DNA from: Caballeronia ptereochthonis | Lineage (GTDB): Bacteria > Pseudomonadota > Gammaproteobacteria > Burkholderiales > Burkholderiaceae | Direction of reading: 5' to 3' | DNA length: 64,000 nt | Assembly: GCF_001545075.1 (NCBI RefSeq) | Contig: NZ_FCOB02000030.1 | Coordinates: 1-64,000, forward strand | Part shown: positions 53,499 to 62,569 of the stretch, one piece after another | Layout: every line of letters starts with the position of its first letter | Numbering within the stretch: the first letter of the stretch is position 1 | Notes under the pieces: generated by a model | Told to the model about the DNA's origin: nothing | The model's input: the letters and a program-made list of their open reading frames with translations, nothing else | Databases searched by the model: none | Position numbers and translations under genes: made by a program

Positions 53499-55874
53499 TT
53501 TCTGTCCCGACATCAGCACGGTGAAATCGTCGCGCATGAAGGGCAGAATGCCGTCCGCCACCGGCTGAAGCTGCTTGCTCACGTAGTGTTCGTAGTCGAT
53601 CGGCGCATGACGCGCTTCCACCGGCTCGGGACCGGCGAGCGTCATCACGTAGCTGATCCAGCCGCCGTTCTGATATTGCAGCGGACGGCCTTGCCGCGCG
53701 TTGTGCTCATCGGCGATGCGCGCGGCGCGCACGTGCGGCGGCACGTTGCGATGATATTCCCCGAGCGTGCGGCGCAGGCGCTTGCGATAGACGAGCAGTT
53801 CGTCCATCTCGCCCCGCCGCGTACGCCCGACGTAATCGCGCACGTAATCCTCGTAGGCTTCACCCTTGAAGATGCGCATGTAGAGCTCCTGCTGGAAGCG
53901 CTGCGCGAGCGGCGTCCAGTCGGTGCGCACCGTTTCCAGCCCCTTGTAGATGATTTCCTCGCTGCCGTCCGCGCGCGTCGTCAGTCCCGCGTAACGTTTC
54001 TTGCTGCCCTCTTCCGCGCCGCGGATCGTCGGCATCAGGAAGCGCCTGAAGTGCGTCTCGAACTGCAATTCGAGCGCGCTGTCGAGCCCGAACGTCTCGC
54101 GCAGATGCTCGCGCCAGTACTCGTTCACATGGGCGACGAGCGCCCGGCCGATGCGCGCCGCGTCTTCCTCGCCGCGTGCGCGGCGCAGCCAGACGAAGGT
54201 CGAGTCCGTATCGCCGTAGATCACGCCGTAGCCGCGCGCCTCGATCAGCTCGCGCGTGCGATGCATGATCTCGTGGCCGCGCATCGTGATCGACGACGCG
54301 AGACGCGGATCGAAGAAGCGGCAGCCGCTCGAGCCGAGCACGCCATAAAACGAATTCATGATGATCTTGAGCGCCTGCGACAGCGGCTTGTTGCGCTGGC
54401 GCTTCGCGGCCTCGCGCCCTTCCCAGACCTGCGCGACGATCGCGGGCAGACAATGCTTGTCGCGCGAGAAGCGCGCGCCGCGGAATCCCGGGACGGTATC
54501 GGCGTCGTCGGGCATGCTCGTGCCTTGCGCGAGCCCGGCCGGATCGATCAGGAACGTGCGGATGATCGACGGATAGAGGCTCTTGTAGTCGAGCACGAGC
54601 ACCGAATCGTAGAGACCGGGACGCGAGTCCATGACGAAGCCGCCGGGGCTCGCCTCCTCGGGCACGTCGCCGAGATTCGGCGCGACATAGCCCAGCCGAT
54701 GCATGCGCGGCATGTACAGATGCGTGAACGCCGCCACCGAGCCGCCGCTGCGATCGGCCTGCAAGCCCGTCACCGTCGCGCGCTCGAGCAGGAATGGCAG
54801 CAACTCCGTCTTCTCGAAGACCTTCGTGACGAGCTCGCAGTCGCTCAGGTTGTAGCGCGCGAGCGCGGGCTTGTCTTCGCGGAAGCGGCGCTCGATCTCG
54901 TCCATGCGCGCATAGGGACTGTCGATCGCCTTGCCCTCGCCGAGCAAGGACTGCGCAACGTATTCCAGGCTGAACGACGGGAAATTCCACGTCGCCGAGC
55001 GCAGCGCCTCAATGCCGTCGATCACGAGGCGCCCCGCGATCGATATGAAAAAGTGGTTCCGATTGATGCCGTGCTCGCGCCATTCGACCGCGCCGCCGTC
55101 GCGGCCGAGCGCGAGCGGCACGCCGTGGTCGTCGGCGTGCCGCTGGAGCACGCGCAGGTCGAATTGCACGACATTCCAGCCGATGATCGCGTCCGGATCG
55201 CGCTCGGCGATCCACGCGTTGAAACGGCGCAGCATGTCCGCGCGGGTTTCGCAATAATCGAGCGCAAAATCGCTTTGCGCGGCGTCGCCATTCGGTGGGC
55301 CGAGCATATAGACCTGACGCGCGCCGCAGCCTTCGAGCGCGATCGAATACAGCTCGCCTTTCACGCTCGTCTCGATATCCAGCGACACGACTTTCAACGA
55401 CGGCCGGTAATCCGGCGCCGGCCTCAGTTCGCTCGAAATGCAACCATCGCGTTCGACGCCCTCGAAGGACACCGGCGCCGTGATGAAGCGCTCCATCAGA
55501 TAGCGCTCGTGCGGACGGATATCGGCTTCGAAGACGTTGACGCCCGCGCTTCGCAGATTCTTCTCGAGCGCGAGCAACTGGCGGTATTGCGGGCAATAAA
55601 GCCCGAGCACCGGCTTCTGGCGGAAATCCCTGAGCGGCAAATCGCGCAATTGCGCGTCGCGCACGGCCGCTACGATGGGTTCGGCCCTTGCGCGATCCTC
55701 GGCGCGAATGAAGGCGACGCTCGTCTGCCGCGCGATGCGGATTTTCTTCGGGCCGTCGCCGGTGGCGAGCCAGAAATCGACTTCCGTCCCGGCCGCGGTA
55801 TCGCGCCAGTGACGAGTCAGCAGAAAACCCTGTTGTGCGGAAGCCAAGCCGTTACCTTCGAGCGCGCGTGCCAT
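53487..55874 (-). CDS. polB: DNA polymerase II (family B)
   Basis: A 795-residue polymerase, close in length to E. coli PolB (783). The start GFLLTRHWRDTAAGTEVDFW matches the family N terminus. The 3'-5' exonuclease motif VSLDIETS, the polymerase motifs LDYKSLYPSII, KIIMNSFYGVLG and YGDTDSTF are all present. It is the damage-inducible repair polymerase that restarts forks and bypasses lesions. No LexA box was identified in the short upstream gap. Confidence 0.97.
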   Translation of the reverse strand: MARALEGNGLASAQQGFLLTRHWRDTAAGTEVDFWLATGDGPKKIRIARQTSVAFIRAEDRARAEPIVAAVRDAQLRDLPLRDFRQKPVLGLYCPQYRQLLALEKNLRSAGVNVFEADIRPHERYLMERFITAPVSFEGVERDGCISSELRPAPDYRPSLKVVSLDIETSVKGELYSIALEGCGARQVYMLGPPNGDAAQSDFALDYCETRADMLRRFNAWIAERDPDAIIGWNVVQFDLRVLQRHADDHGVPLALGRDGGAVEWREHGINRNHFFISIAGRLVIDGIEALRSATWNFPSFSLEYVAQSLLGEGKAIDSPYARMDEIERRFREDKPALARYNLSDCELVTKVFEKTELLPFLLERATVTGLQADRSGGSVAAFTHLYMPRMHRLGYVAPNLGDVPEEASPGGFVMDSRPGLYDSVLVLDYKSLYPSIIRTFLIDPAGLAQGTSMPDDADTVPGFRGARFSRDKHCLPAIVAQVWEGREAAKRQRNKPLSQALKIIMNSFYGVLGSSGCRFFDPRLASSITMRGHEIMHRTRELIEARGYGVIYGDTDSTFVWLRRARGEEDAARIGRALVAHVNEYWREHLRETFGLDSALELQFETHFRRFLMPTIRGAEEGSKKRYAGLTTRADGSEEIIYKGLETVRTDWTPLAQRFQQELYMRIFKGEAYEDYVRDYVGRTRRGEMDELLVYRKRLRRTLGEYHRNVPPHVRAARIADEHNARQGRPLQYQNGGWISYVMTLAGPEPVEARHAPIDYEHYVSKQLQPVADGILPFMRDDFTVLMSGQKALF

Positions 55875-55896
55875 CGAAGCATTTTACTTGGGGCTG

Positions 55897-55931
55897 AAAC
55901 AAACAGCCCGGCGCGAAAATCGGCGCCGGGC
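55897..55931 (-). terminator. Terminator between flhC and polB
   Basis: GCCCGGCGC (55906-55914) pairs with GCGCCGGGC (55923-55931). On the minus strand a T-rich stretch (CTGTTTGTTT) follows. It lies after flhC and just upstream of polB. Confidence 0.75.
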
Positions 55932-55970
55932 TTCAGGATTCGGGAGAAAAGGGAAAGGAAAAGTAAAACG

Positions 55971-56039
55971 CGGTAGCGGCAGGCCGGTCGTCCACCATCC
56001 TTGCGGACGGTCCCCGGAGGACGGCCGGCGCCGCTACCG
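55971..56039. repeat. Long inverted repeat directly after flhC
   Basis: CGGTAGCGGC (55971-55980) and its exact complement (56030-56039) enclose a 49-base loop with further GGCCGG/CCGG pairing. It ends one base before the flhC stop codon and could stabilise or terminate flhDC mRNA. Confidence 0.55.
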
Positions 56040-56040
56040 C

Positions 56041-56700
56041 CTAAGCAGCCTGTGCGACCAGGCCCGCCCGTTGCGGCTGTAACGCCGCTACGTTACCGAG
56101 TACCGTGTGCTCCGCATGCCCCGGCACTTCGTTCTTCGACATTACCTCCAGCACGGCTTCTTGAGTGGCCTGTCGGGCGGCCGCCGCTTTCTTGGTCTTC
56201 CCCGCGCGTGACGGCGGCTGGCAGGCCCCGCACACCACGTTGTTCTGCAAATCATGTTTGTGTGCGACGAACTTCCCGGTGCAGCGGCAGCACAGCGTCA
56301 TCTGCAGCATGCCCGCGTCGAAGAAGCGCACAAGAGTCCAGGCCCGCGTAAGGTCGAGTACCGCCTCGGCGCCGCTATGGTTGCAGTGCTCGAGGTACAG
56401 CCGATACCCCTTGGTCAGCGCATCGAGATGCGAACAGCCGGCTTCGTTCTTCAGGAACGTATAAGTGTTATAGAAAAGCGACGCGTGGATATTGGCGAGC
56501 CACGTCATGTACCAGTCGGCCGAGAAGGGCAGCATGCCCTTCGGCGGCGAGACACCCTTCACTTCGCGATAGAGACGAATCATGCGGTCGCGCGAGAGCG
56601 TCAGTTCGCTCTCCAGCACTTGCATGCGCGCGCCGAGCTCGATCAGCGCGATGGCGCGGAACACGTCCTGGGCGTCTTCAGTGAGGCTCTTCTTCAGCAT
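56041..56700 (-). CDS. flhC: Flagellar master regulator subunit FlhC
   Basis: A 219-residue protein starting MLKKSLTEDAQDVFRAI. The zinc-binding Cys pairs (CCRC and CGAC) in the middle are diagnostic. With FlhD it forms the FlhD4C2 activator of flagellar class II genes. The ATG at 56700, with GGAG ahead, is preferred to a GTG at 56715. A C-terminal tail of about 30 residues extends beyond the enteric protein. It follows flhD with a 16-base gap. Confidence 0.96.
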   Translation of the reverse strand: MLKKSLTEDAQDVFRAIALIELGARMQVLESELTLSRDRMIRLYREVKGVSPPKGMLPFSADWYMTWLANIHASLFYNTYTFLKNEAGCSHLDALTKGYRLYLEHCNHSGAEAVLDLTRAWTLVRFFDAGMLQMTLCCRCTGKFVAHKHDLQNNVVCGACQPPSRAGKTKKAAAARQATQEAVLEVMSKNEVPGHAEHTVLGNVAALQPQRAGLVAQAA

Positions 56701-56716
56701 GGCTCGCTCCGTCACC

Positions 56717-57034
56717 TTAAGCGAACTGTTCAGCCGGCTGGCCAGCCAGCAGGATTGCCGCGTGCGTCGGGGCGATGTCCGCGTTCTTCGCGGGTTGGGT
56801 CAAGGCCGACAGCATCGTGTGATCGTTGAAGCGGAAAGCGCAAAGCAGGTTATCCGACGACGCGAGCTTGACGACCTGCGCGAGCGTGAGGCCCGACAGC
56901 AGATCGGCGAGCTCCGCCGACAGACCGAGCCGGAACATGCCGATGGCGCGGTCCTCGCGCAACAGACGCTGCGCGAGCATGATGTACGACAAGTTGATTT
57001 CCCGGATCGATTCCAGCGTTTCGCGACCGTTCAT
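56717..57034 (-). CDS. flhD: Flagellar master regulator subunit FlhD
   Basis: A 105-residue protein with the FlhD helix pattern EIREINLSYIMLAQRLLRED-like (SIREINLSYIMLAQRLLRED) and DHTMLSALTQP. It forms the complex with FlhC that switches on flagellar synthesis. The long AT-rich upstream region should carry several regulatory sites. Confidence 0.96.
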   Translation of the reverse strand: MNGRETLESIREINLSYIMLAQRLLREDRAIGMFRLGLSAELADLLSGLTLAQVVKLASSDNLLCAFRFNDHTMLSALTQPAKNADIAPTHAAILLAGQPAEQFA

Positions 57035-57561
57035 GGTTGCAACTTTCCAGTAAATCCCCGAATTTCCCGCCGGCTTTTCGCCGATATCTTTTTATGCCTC
57101 ACCGAGCGAGTTCTGCCCGGCTACGTGCTGCGTGATTTTGTTTCAGTACGTTACATCTTGTAACAACACTGTGAAACGGATTCTAAGTACGGTTGGGAGC
57201 GAAAGCAAGGGCATCTCAATAATATTTTGTTGCAAACAACGCTTTTGATCGGTAATTTTTTCCATACAGTTGTTTTGACCGACCTCAGCGTGCGTGCCCT
57301 ATTCTTCTGATGTTTTCCACGCTTAATTGGGGGCGGTTTGATTTTAGTCGGATTAATCGCCTGTCGCGAGCATCAACGGGCGATTGCGGGTTTTGGTTGA
57401 CGTCTGCCGCAGCTATTTTCGAGATGATTCATCGGACGAATAAGACGAAAAAATGCCGCGTCATCGGCATTTACCGATACGCGGCCGCACGAGTAATAAT
57501 TACCTAACGCTTGTTACTGAGATGTTACGGCATCGGTTACCCGCATTTGTAACGTCCTGCG
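57035..57561. promoter_or_regulatory. AT-rich flhDC upstream region, 527 bases
   Basis: This is the least GC-rich stretch of the window. No gene is supported. It holds the dyad GTTACATCTTGTAAC at 57150-57164, 116 bases before flhD, and a cluster of five GTTAC/GTAAC words near 57513-57565. Long, AT-rich leaders with many inputs are usual for flhDC, and such DNA is a typical H-NS target. Confidence 0.6.
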
Positions 57562-57565
57562 TTAC
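57513..57565. repeat. Five helically spaced GTTAC words
   Basis: GTTAC begins at 57513, 57524, 57536 and 57561, and its complement GTAAC at 57549. Steps are 11, 12, 13 and 12 bases, close to one helical turn. The last copy overlaps the stop codon of the nucleoside permease gene. Confidence 0.5.
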
Positions 57566-58713
57566 TTTTGGGGTACGCCCTTTCTCCATGCGCCCCAATG
57601 TGTAACAAGTTCCTGTACGAACGGGTTGCCGGTCCGATACAGATTTTCGATGGCCGGCGTGAAACCGCCCTGCGCCGCGTAATTCAGCAGATTATCCACG
57701 GCGGTCTGTCCCTCGTAAGGGCGGTCGAAATCCGAACCCGCACGCAGCGCGGCCACGCGTGAAAGGTCGACCCGCTTCACGCTCGCGGCGCGCTTGAGCG
57801 CCTCGAAAGTCGCGTTGTCCTCCTGCTGCGTCGTGCAGTACACGCCGCGACCGTCCGTCAGAAGCCGCGTCCATGCGCGCGCTCGCTCGCCGATGTATTT
57901 GCCCGACCACCAGGTATCGCCGGCGAGCGTGTCGCACTGGATCACGCGCGGCGGCTGGTTCGCAGGCGCATAGCTGAACTTGGCACGCGCCACCTTGGCG
58001 TCGTCGCTGTCGGAGAGCACGACGTTTCGCGAGATCGAATAGGCGGCGTCGGCGAGCGTCGCGTTGAGCGCGAACACTTCGGTGCGATAGTCGAGCGGCG
58101 GCTTCTCGTGCGGGCCCTTCGTGTTGATGCCGAGGAATCCGCTCGGCCACTCGGGGGCCTTTTCGCGCGCGTCGAGCTCCCATTGAATGCCGAAGTCGAC
58201 GAGATACTTGGCCCATGCCGTCGAGCCGATGGTCCCGCGCGCCGGATCGATGCCCGCGATGCCCGCGATCAGGAAATACGTGTTGCGCAGGTCGAAGCGA
58301 TCGGAGAAGGTCAGCGCCATCATCGAGGCCGCCGCGTTGGTGTGGCCCATGCCCGTCGTGATGACGCAGACTTCGTCGCGGTTGCAGTGCACGTCGGGAT
58401 AGTCCGGCGAAAGCCCGGGCACCCTGACCGCATCCCATGGCCCGAGCTTGTCGAGCCAGACCTGGCCTTCGGGCGCGAACATCGTGACGATCATCACCTT
58501 GACCGGGCGGCCGCCGTCGCCGTGCCGGTCGTGATCGTCGTCGGCGCCGCGGTCCTGCTGCTGCGCGAACGCGCAGCCGGTGAAGCCCGTGAGGCTCGTC
58601 ACGCCGAACGCGAACGCTGTCGCGCAGACGGCTTTTTTCAGCGTTCCTGCAGGGAATGTCCTTCGAAGCGTGCTTTGTTGGTCTTTCGATCGTGACGCGG
58701 AAGCGATTTTCAT
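57562..58713 (-). CDS. Purine nucleoside permease (NUP family)
   Basis: A 383-residue exported protein. The signal region ends near FTGCAFAQQ, either a Sec site or a lipobox Cys. The mature part has the nucleoside phosphorylase-like fold of the NUP family (VMIVTMFAPEGQVW, TTGMGHTNAAASM, GIAGIDPARGTIGSTAWAKY, SDFDRPYEGQTAVDNL). Fungal members import nucleosides; bacterial ones probably bind or cleave purine nucleosides in the periplasm. It may feed the urate pathway at 11-15 kb. Confidence 0.88.
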   Translation of the reverse strand: MKIASASRSKDQQSTLRRTFPAGTLKKAVCATAFAFGVTSLTGFTGCAFAQQQDRGADDDHDRHGDGGRPVKVMIVTMFAPEGQVWLDKLGPWDAVRVPGLSPDYPDVHCNRDEVCVITTGMGHTNAAASMMALTFSDRFDLRNTYFLIAGIAGIDPARGTIGSTAWAKYLVDFGIQWELDAREKAPEWPSGFLGINTKGPHEKPPLDYRTEVFALNATLADAAYSISRNVVLSDSDDAKVARAKFSYAPANQPPRVIQCDTLAGDTWWSGKYIGERARAWTRLLTDGRGVYCTTQQEDNATFEALKRAASVKRVDLSRVAALRAGSDFDRPYEGQTAVDNLLNYAAQGGFTPAIENLYRTGNPFVQELVTHWGAWRKGVPQK

Positions 58714-58846
58714 GGCGGGCTGATCCTCGTAAAGGTTCGACCTTCGAAAGAAGACCGCGCCCGGTTCAGGGCGCGATCGCCCGCACGATTATAGGAGCGC
58801 CAATAACCTGCCGGTCCACAGGCCGACTCGCGCAATCCGCCAAGGA

Positions 58847-61381
58847 TCAGGTGCCGCTCTGCGTCGCCCGCGGCGGCGCATTCGACGGGACATTCCCGGT
58901 GCTCGCCGCCTCGCTCGTCGGATGCTGCGCGGCCTTCGACGGCTCGCCGCGCTGATCCGCGCCCGCTTCGTCGGCGTCCAGCACGCCTTCCTGATTGCCG
59001 CCGTTCACGATCACGAAGTTGCGCTGCGGATTGGCAATTTCGATGCCGCGCGCCGTGAACTCGTTGAGGATGCGTCGATTGAACTCGCGCTGCACCGGCC
59101 AGCGCGCGCTGTCGCGGCATTGGATCTGGCCCGCGAGCGTGACGGTCGAGCCGTCGACGGCATCGACGCCCCAGAAGCTGAAGTCGGAGAGAATGCCGTC
59201 GCGGAACGCCTCGTCCTCGCGCAGCGCCGCGCCGATCTCCTTCAGCGTGGAGATCGCGAGGTCGACGTCCTGGCCGAGCGCGATCGACACGCGCACCGAC
59301 GCGTTGCCGATGCCGCGATTCGTGTTGTTCACCGTCGATACCGAACTGAACGGCACCGTGTAGAGCGAGCCGTCGCCGCCGCGCAGGCGCACCGTGCGAA
59401 TCGACAGATATTCGACCGTCCCCGAGACGCCCGCGAGCGTCACCCAGTCGCCGACCTGCATCGCGTTTTCCATCAGCAGGAAGATGCCGGTGATCAGATC
59501 CTGCACGAGCTTCTGCGAGCCGAAACCCAGCGCCACGCCGAAGATGCTCGCGCTCGCGAGCAGCGGCGCCGTATTCACGCCGATCTCCGAAAGGCCCGTC
59601 AGCACGACGACCATCGCGATCACGATGAACAGGCCCGTGCGCATCATCGGCAAAAGGGTGCGCAGGCGCGCCGCGCGCAGGCGTTCGCCGCTCGCGGTCC
59701 ATTGCTCCAGGCGCTGCTCGACGGCGATGTTCGCGCCTTCCCACACGAATACCGCGAACAGCGCGGCCACCGCGATGGTCACGAGCGCCGATGCGAGGCG
59801 ATTGCCGATCCCGCCCGCCGTGAAGAAGTGCACGATATCGATGCCCCAGACTTCCAGCAGCGCGACAACCGTAACAACGGAAATGAGCGCCTGCACGATG
59901 CGCCGCAAGGCCGGGTAATAGCGGTACGCGCGGCGCTGCAGGATCGACCGTTCCGCGAAGTCGTTGTCATCGTGCTCATGGAACAGACGGCCGAGCGCGC
60001 CGAACGCGACGATCGCGACCACGCGCGCCCCGACGAGCACGAGCAGCGAGACGCCGCCCAGATGGAAAAGCGTCCGGTAGCCGTTCTGCACGTCGAGGGC
60101 CCACACGAACCAGAGCGCGATCACGAAGAAGATCGCGACGCCCGCCCAGATATCGGCGACCCAGTTGCCGAACAGCCTGACCGAGCGATTCGCCCTCGCC
60201 CGCTCGCGGATGCGCTCGGCCACCGATGCGCGGCAGTCGAAGATGACGTACGCGATCATCACGTGCACGATCAGCAGCGTGATCTTCAGGACCGCGATGC
60301 GCGCGTCGCCGGACAGGCCGAGCGGCTCGCCGGCGTTGGCGAGCGCGATGCCCGCGCCGGCGACGCATACGATGCGCTTTACCCAGCGATGCGTGTAGGC
60401 CGCATAGAAATCGCGCATCTGGATGAGGCGCAGGCCGGGCGCGCGCGGCGCGAGGAAGAAGCCGCTCACGATCAAGATGGCGCGGCAGGCCAGATACACG
60501 TCGATCAGGGAGCCCAGCACGCGCGCTTCCGGCGTGTTGTCGTCGATGAAGAACGACATGAGCAGCGTCACGACGCCGATGAACACGACGAGTGGAATCA
60601 GCGCGAGCAGGCCATGCATGAGCGCGCTCGGCAGGCGTTGCAGCAGCGTCCAGTGACGCGCGGCATGACGCTGGCCGCGCGCGTCGTCCCCCTTGCGCTC
60701 GGCGAGATGCATGGCGATTTCGTCGCCGCTTTTCGCCGCGATGTCCTCCGCGCGCTCGGCGGCGTGCTCTTCATGCACGAGTCCCGGGTCCTGCTCCTCG
60801 GCGTCGGCGATGCCGCGTCCCGCGATCTTCGCGCGCGGCTTCTTCATGAGGCGCGAGCACAGGAATTCGAGCAGCAACGCCGGCAGGAGCGAGGCCAGCA
60901 CAGTCCACGCGACATGACCGAGGAGCGCGCGTCCTGCGCCGGTCGCGGTGCGGTCGCGCCACCACGAGGCCACCGAGCCGAAGTCGAGCAACGCCGAGAC
61001 CGAGTGACGCATGCCGGCGCCGATCTGCACGAGCCAGTGGCCCGCCTGCCGCGAGACTTGCGAGGCGAGCCCGTTCGCCGTCAACGAATGCGCGAGCACG
61101 CCGGACGCGCCCGCGGCAGGCGTCGCAGACGCGGCCGATGCGGCCTGCGGCGCGCTCGCGGGCGCGGCCAGTGCGTCCGCGGCCGCGACGGCGCGCAGCG
61201 TATCTTCGATCTGCGAACGCCGCGCGGGATCGTTCAGCACCGCGAGCGCATCGCGCGCCTGTTGCGGCGTCAGCGCGATGGCGGGCTGCGGGGAACCGGC
61301 GGCGGCGAAGGAGGACATCGGGAATGCCGAAAGAAAACTCGACACGCCAACGAGCAATACGGCAACAAGAGCTTTGCGCAT
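58847..61381 (-). CDS. MscS family mechanosensitive channel, large type
   Basis: An 844-residue inner-membrane protein (850 from a GTG at 61399). It has a signal-like N terminus, a periplasmic Ala-rich region to about 110, a series of hydrophobic helices and a C-terminal MscS domain (IGVNTAPLLASASIFGVALG, LVQDLITGIFLLME and the beta domain after). It should open on membrane tension and release solutes. A His-rich or charged cytosolic loop lies near 195-240. The C-terminal tail is acidic and Ala-rich. Confidence 0.9.
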   Translation of the reverse strand: MRKALVAVLLVGVSSFLSAFPMSSFAAAGSPQPAIALTPQQARDALAVLNDPARRSQIEDTLRAVAAADALAAPASAPQAASAASATPAAGASGVLAHSLTANGLASQVSRQAGHWLVQIGAGMRHSVSALLDFGSVASWWRDRTATGAGRALLGHVAWTVLASLLPALLLEFLCSRLMKKPRAKIAGRGIADAEEQDPGLVHEEHAAERAEDIAAKSGDEIAMHLAERKGDDARGQRHAARHWTLLQRLPSALMHGLLALIPLVVFIGVVTLLMSFFIDDNTPEARVLGSLIDVYLACRAILIVSGFFLAPRAPGLRLIQMRDFYAAYTHRWVKRIVCVAGAGIALANAGEPLGLSGDARIAVLKITLLIVHVMIAYVIFDCRASVAERIRERARANRSVRLFGNWVADIWAGVAIFFVIALWFVWALDVQNGYRTLFHLGGVSLLVLVGARVVAIVAFGALGRLFHEHDDNDFAERSILQRRAYRYYPALRRIVQALISVVTVVALLEVWGIDIVHFFTAGGIGNRLASALVTIAVAALFAVFVWEGANIAVEQRLEQWTASGERLRAARLRTLLPMMRTGLFIVIAMVVVLTGLSEIGVNTAPLLASASIFGVALGFGSQKLVQDLITGIFLLMENAMQVGDWVTLAGVSGTVEYLSIRTVRLRGGDGSLYTVPFSSVSTVNNTNRGIGNASVRVSIALGQDVDLAISTLKEIGAALREDEAFRDGILSDFSFWGVDAVDGSTVTLAGQIQCRDSARWPVQREFNRRILNEFTARGIEIANPQRNFVIVNGGNQEGVLDADEAGADQRGEPSKAAQHPTSEAASTGNVPSNAPPRATQSGT

Positions 61382-61620
61382 AGGTCGGATGAAGATCACG
61401 AAAATTCAGGGACTCGATGCGGACGACGCGCACGCCATATGCTAACGCGACGCCGTCGGCGAGGCAGAAGCAGTCCCGGCGCGGCTTTCGACGGCCCGGA
61501 ACGCCCCTGTTGATGGAAACGCGCTATCGACCGCCACGCTTGCGGTAGCACTTGGCGATCCCGCCCCAAGACGAGCTTCATGCAATGGACCGGGACCGAG
61601 CCGGCGTCAGCGCGCCGACA

Positions 61621-62550
61621 TCACGGGGCGGCAGCGGGCTCGCGGCGGTCGCGCGCGACATCCGGCTCGAAGAACACCCAGCGCACTTGCGCAAACGCAC
61701 GCTGCAAGTCTTCCTCGATGACGTTGATCGCGTCGATCATTTCGCGGCCGCTCGCGTAATCGATCATCTCCGCCTGCACCGCGACGACGACGTGCTTGCC
61801 CCATTGCAGCGTGATGAGGCTGATGATGCGCGCGATCTCGGGACGCGCGCGCAAATGGGCTTCGATGGCCTTGCGCACTTCGGGACTCGCGGATTCCCCG
61901 ACGATCATCGACTTCACTTCGCGCGCGACGAGATATGCGACGATCATCAGCAGCACGCCCACGCCGATCGAGCCGGCTGCGTCATACGCCGTGTTGCCGG
62001 TGATCATCGTCATGAGCACGGCGACGAATGCGATCGCGAGACCCAGCAGCGCGGCGACATCCTCGCCCGCGACGACGAGCAACTCCGATTCGCGCGTCTC
62101 GCGGAACCATCGCCATAGCGTCTTGTTCGGCGCGCCCTTGCGGATCTCGCGTATCGCGCCCGCGAGCGAGAACGCTTCGAGCACGACGGAGATCCCGAGA
62201 ATCACGAGCGCGACGAACGGATTGGACAACGGCTCGTGATGCAGCAGCCGATGCGCGCCCTCATATACCGAGAACGCGCCGCCCACGAAGAACAGCAGGA
62301 GCGCGACGATGAGCGCGTAGAAATAGATCTCGCGCCCCGAGCCCAGCGGATGCAGCGCGTTCGCGGGCGCCTGCGCGCGCTTCAGGCCGAAGAGCAGCAG
62401 CAACTGGTTGCCGCAATCGGCGGTGGAATGGATGGCTTCGGCGAACATCGCGCCCGAGCCGGTGAACGCCGCCGCCCCGAACTTGCAGACGGCGATGCCG
62501 AAGTTCGCGGCGAGCGCGTAGAAAATGGCTTTCGGGGATTCTTCCTTCAT
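61621..62550 (-). CDS. Cation diffusion facilitator family transporter
   Basis: A 309-residue metal/proton exchanger with about six helices. FAEAIHSTADCGNQLLLLFG contains the first metal-binding HxxxD step of CDF proteins, and a second conserved site follows (SIGVGVLLMIVAYLV). The C-terminal cytosolic domain binds metal. It exports Zn2+, Fe2+ or a related ion. It lies 19 bases after selD on the same strand, a likely transcription partner. Confidence 0.88.
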   Translation of the reverse strand: MKEESPKAIFYALAANFGIAVCKFGAAAFTGSGAMFAEAIHSTADCGNQLLLLFGLKRAQAPANALHPLGSGREIYFYALIVALLLFFVGGAFSVYEGAHRLLHHEPLSNPFVALVILGISVVLEAFSLAGAIREIRKGAPNKTLWRWFRETRESELLVVAGEDVAALLGLAIAFVAVLMTMITGNTAYDAAGSIGVGVLLMIVAYLVAREVKSMIVGESASPEVRKAIEAHLRARPEIARIISLITLQWGKHVVVAVQAEMIDYASGREMIDAINVIEEDLQRAFAQVRWVFFEPDVARDRREPAAAP

Positions 62551-62569
62551 TCCGTTCTTCTTTTTTGGA

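Noticed and set aside
53433..55976. An 847-codon frame antisense to polB
   Set aside because: polB has every catalytic motif on the opposite strand; the antisense product is low-complexity and basic.
58922..61513. An 863-codon frame antisense to the MscS gene
   Set aside because: Arg/Asp/His-rich antisense shadow with no recognisable domain or ribosome site.
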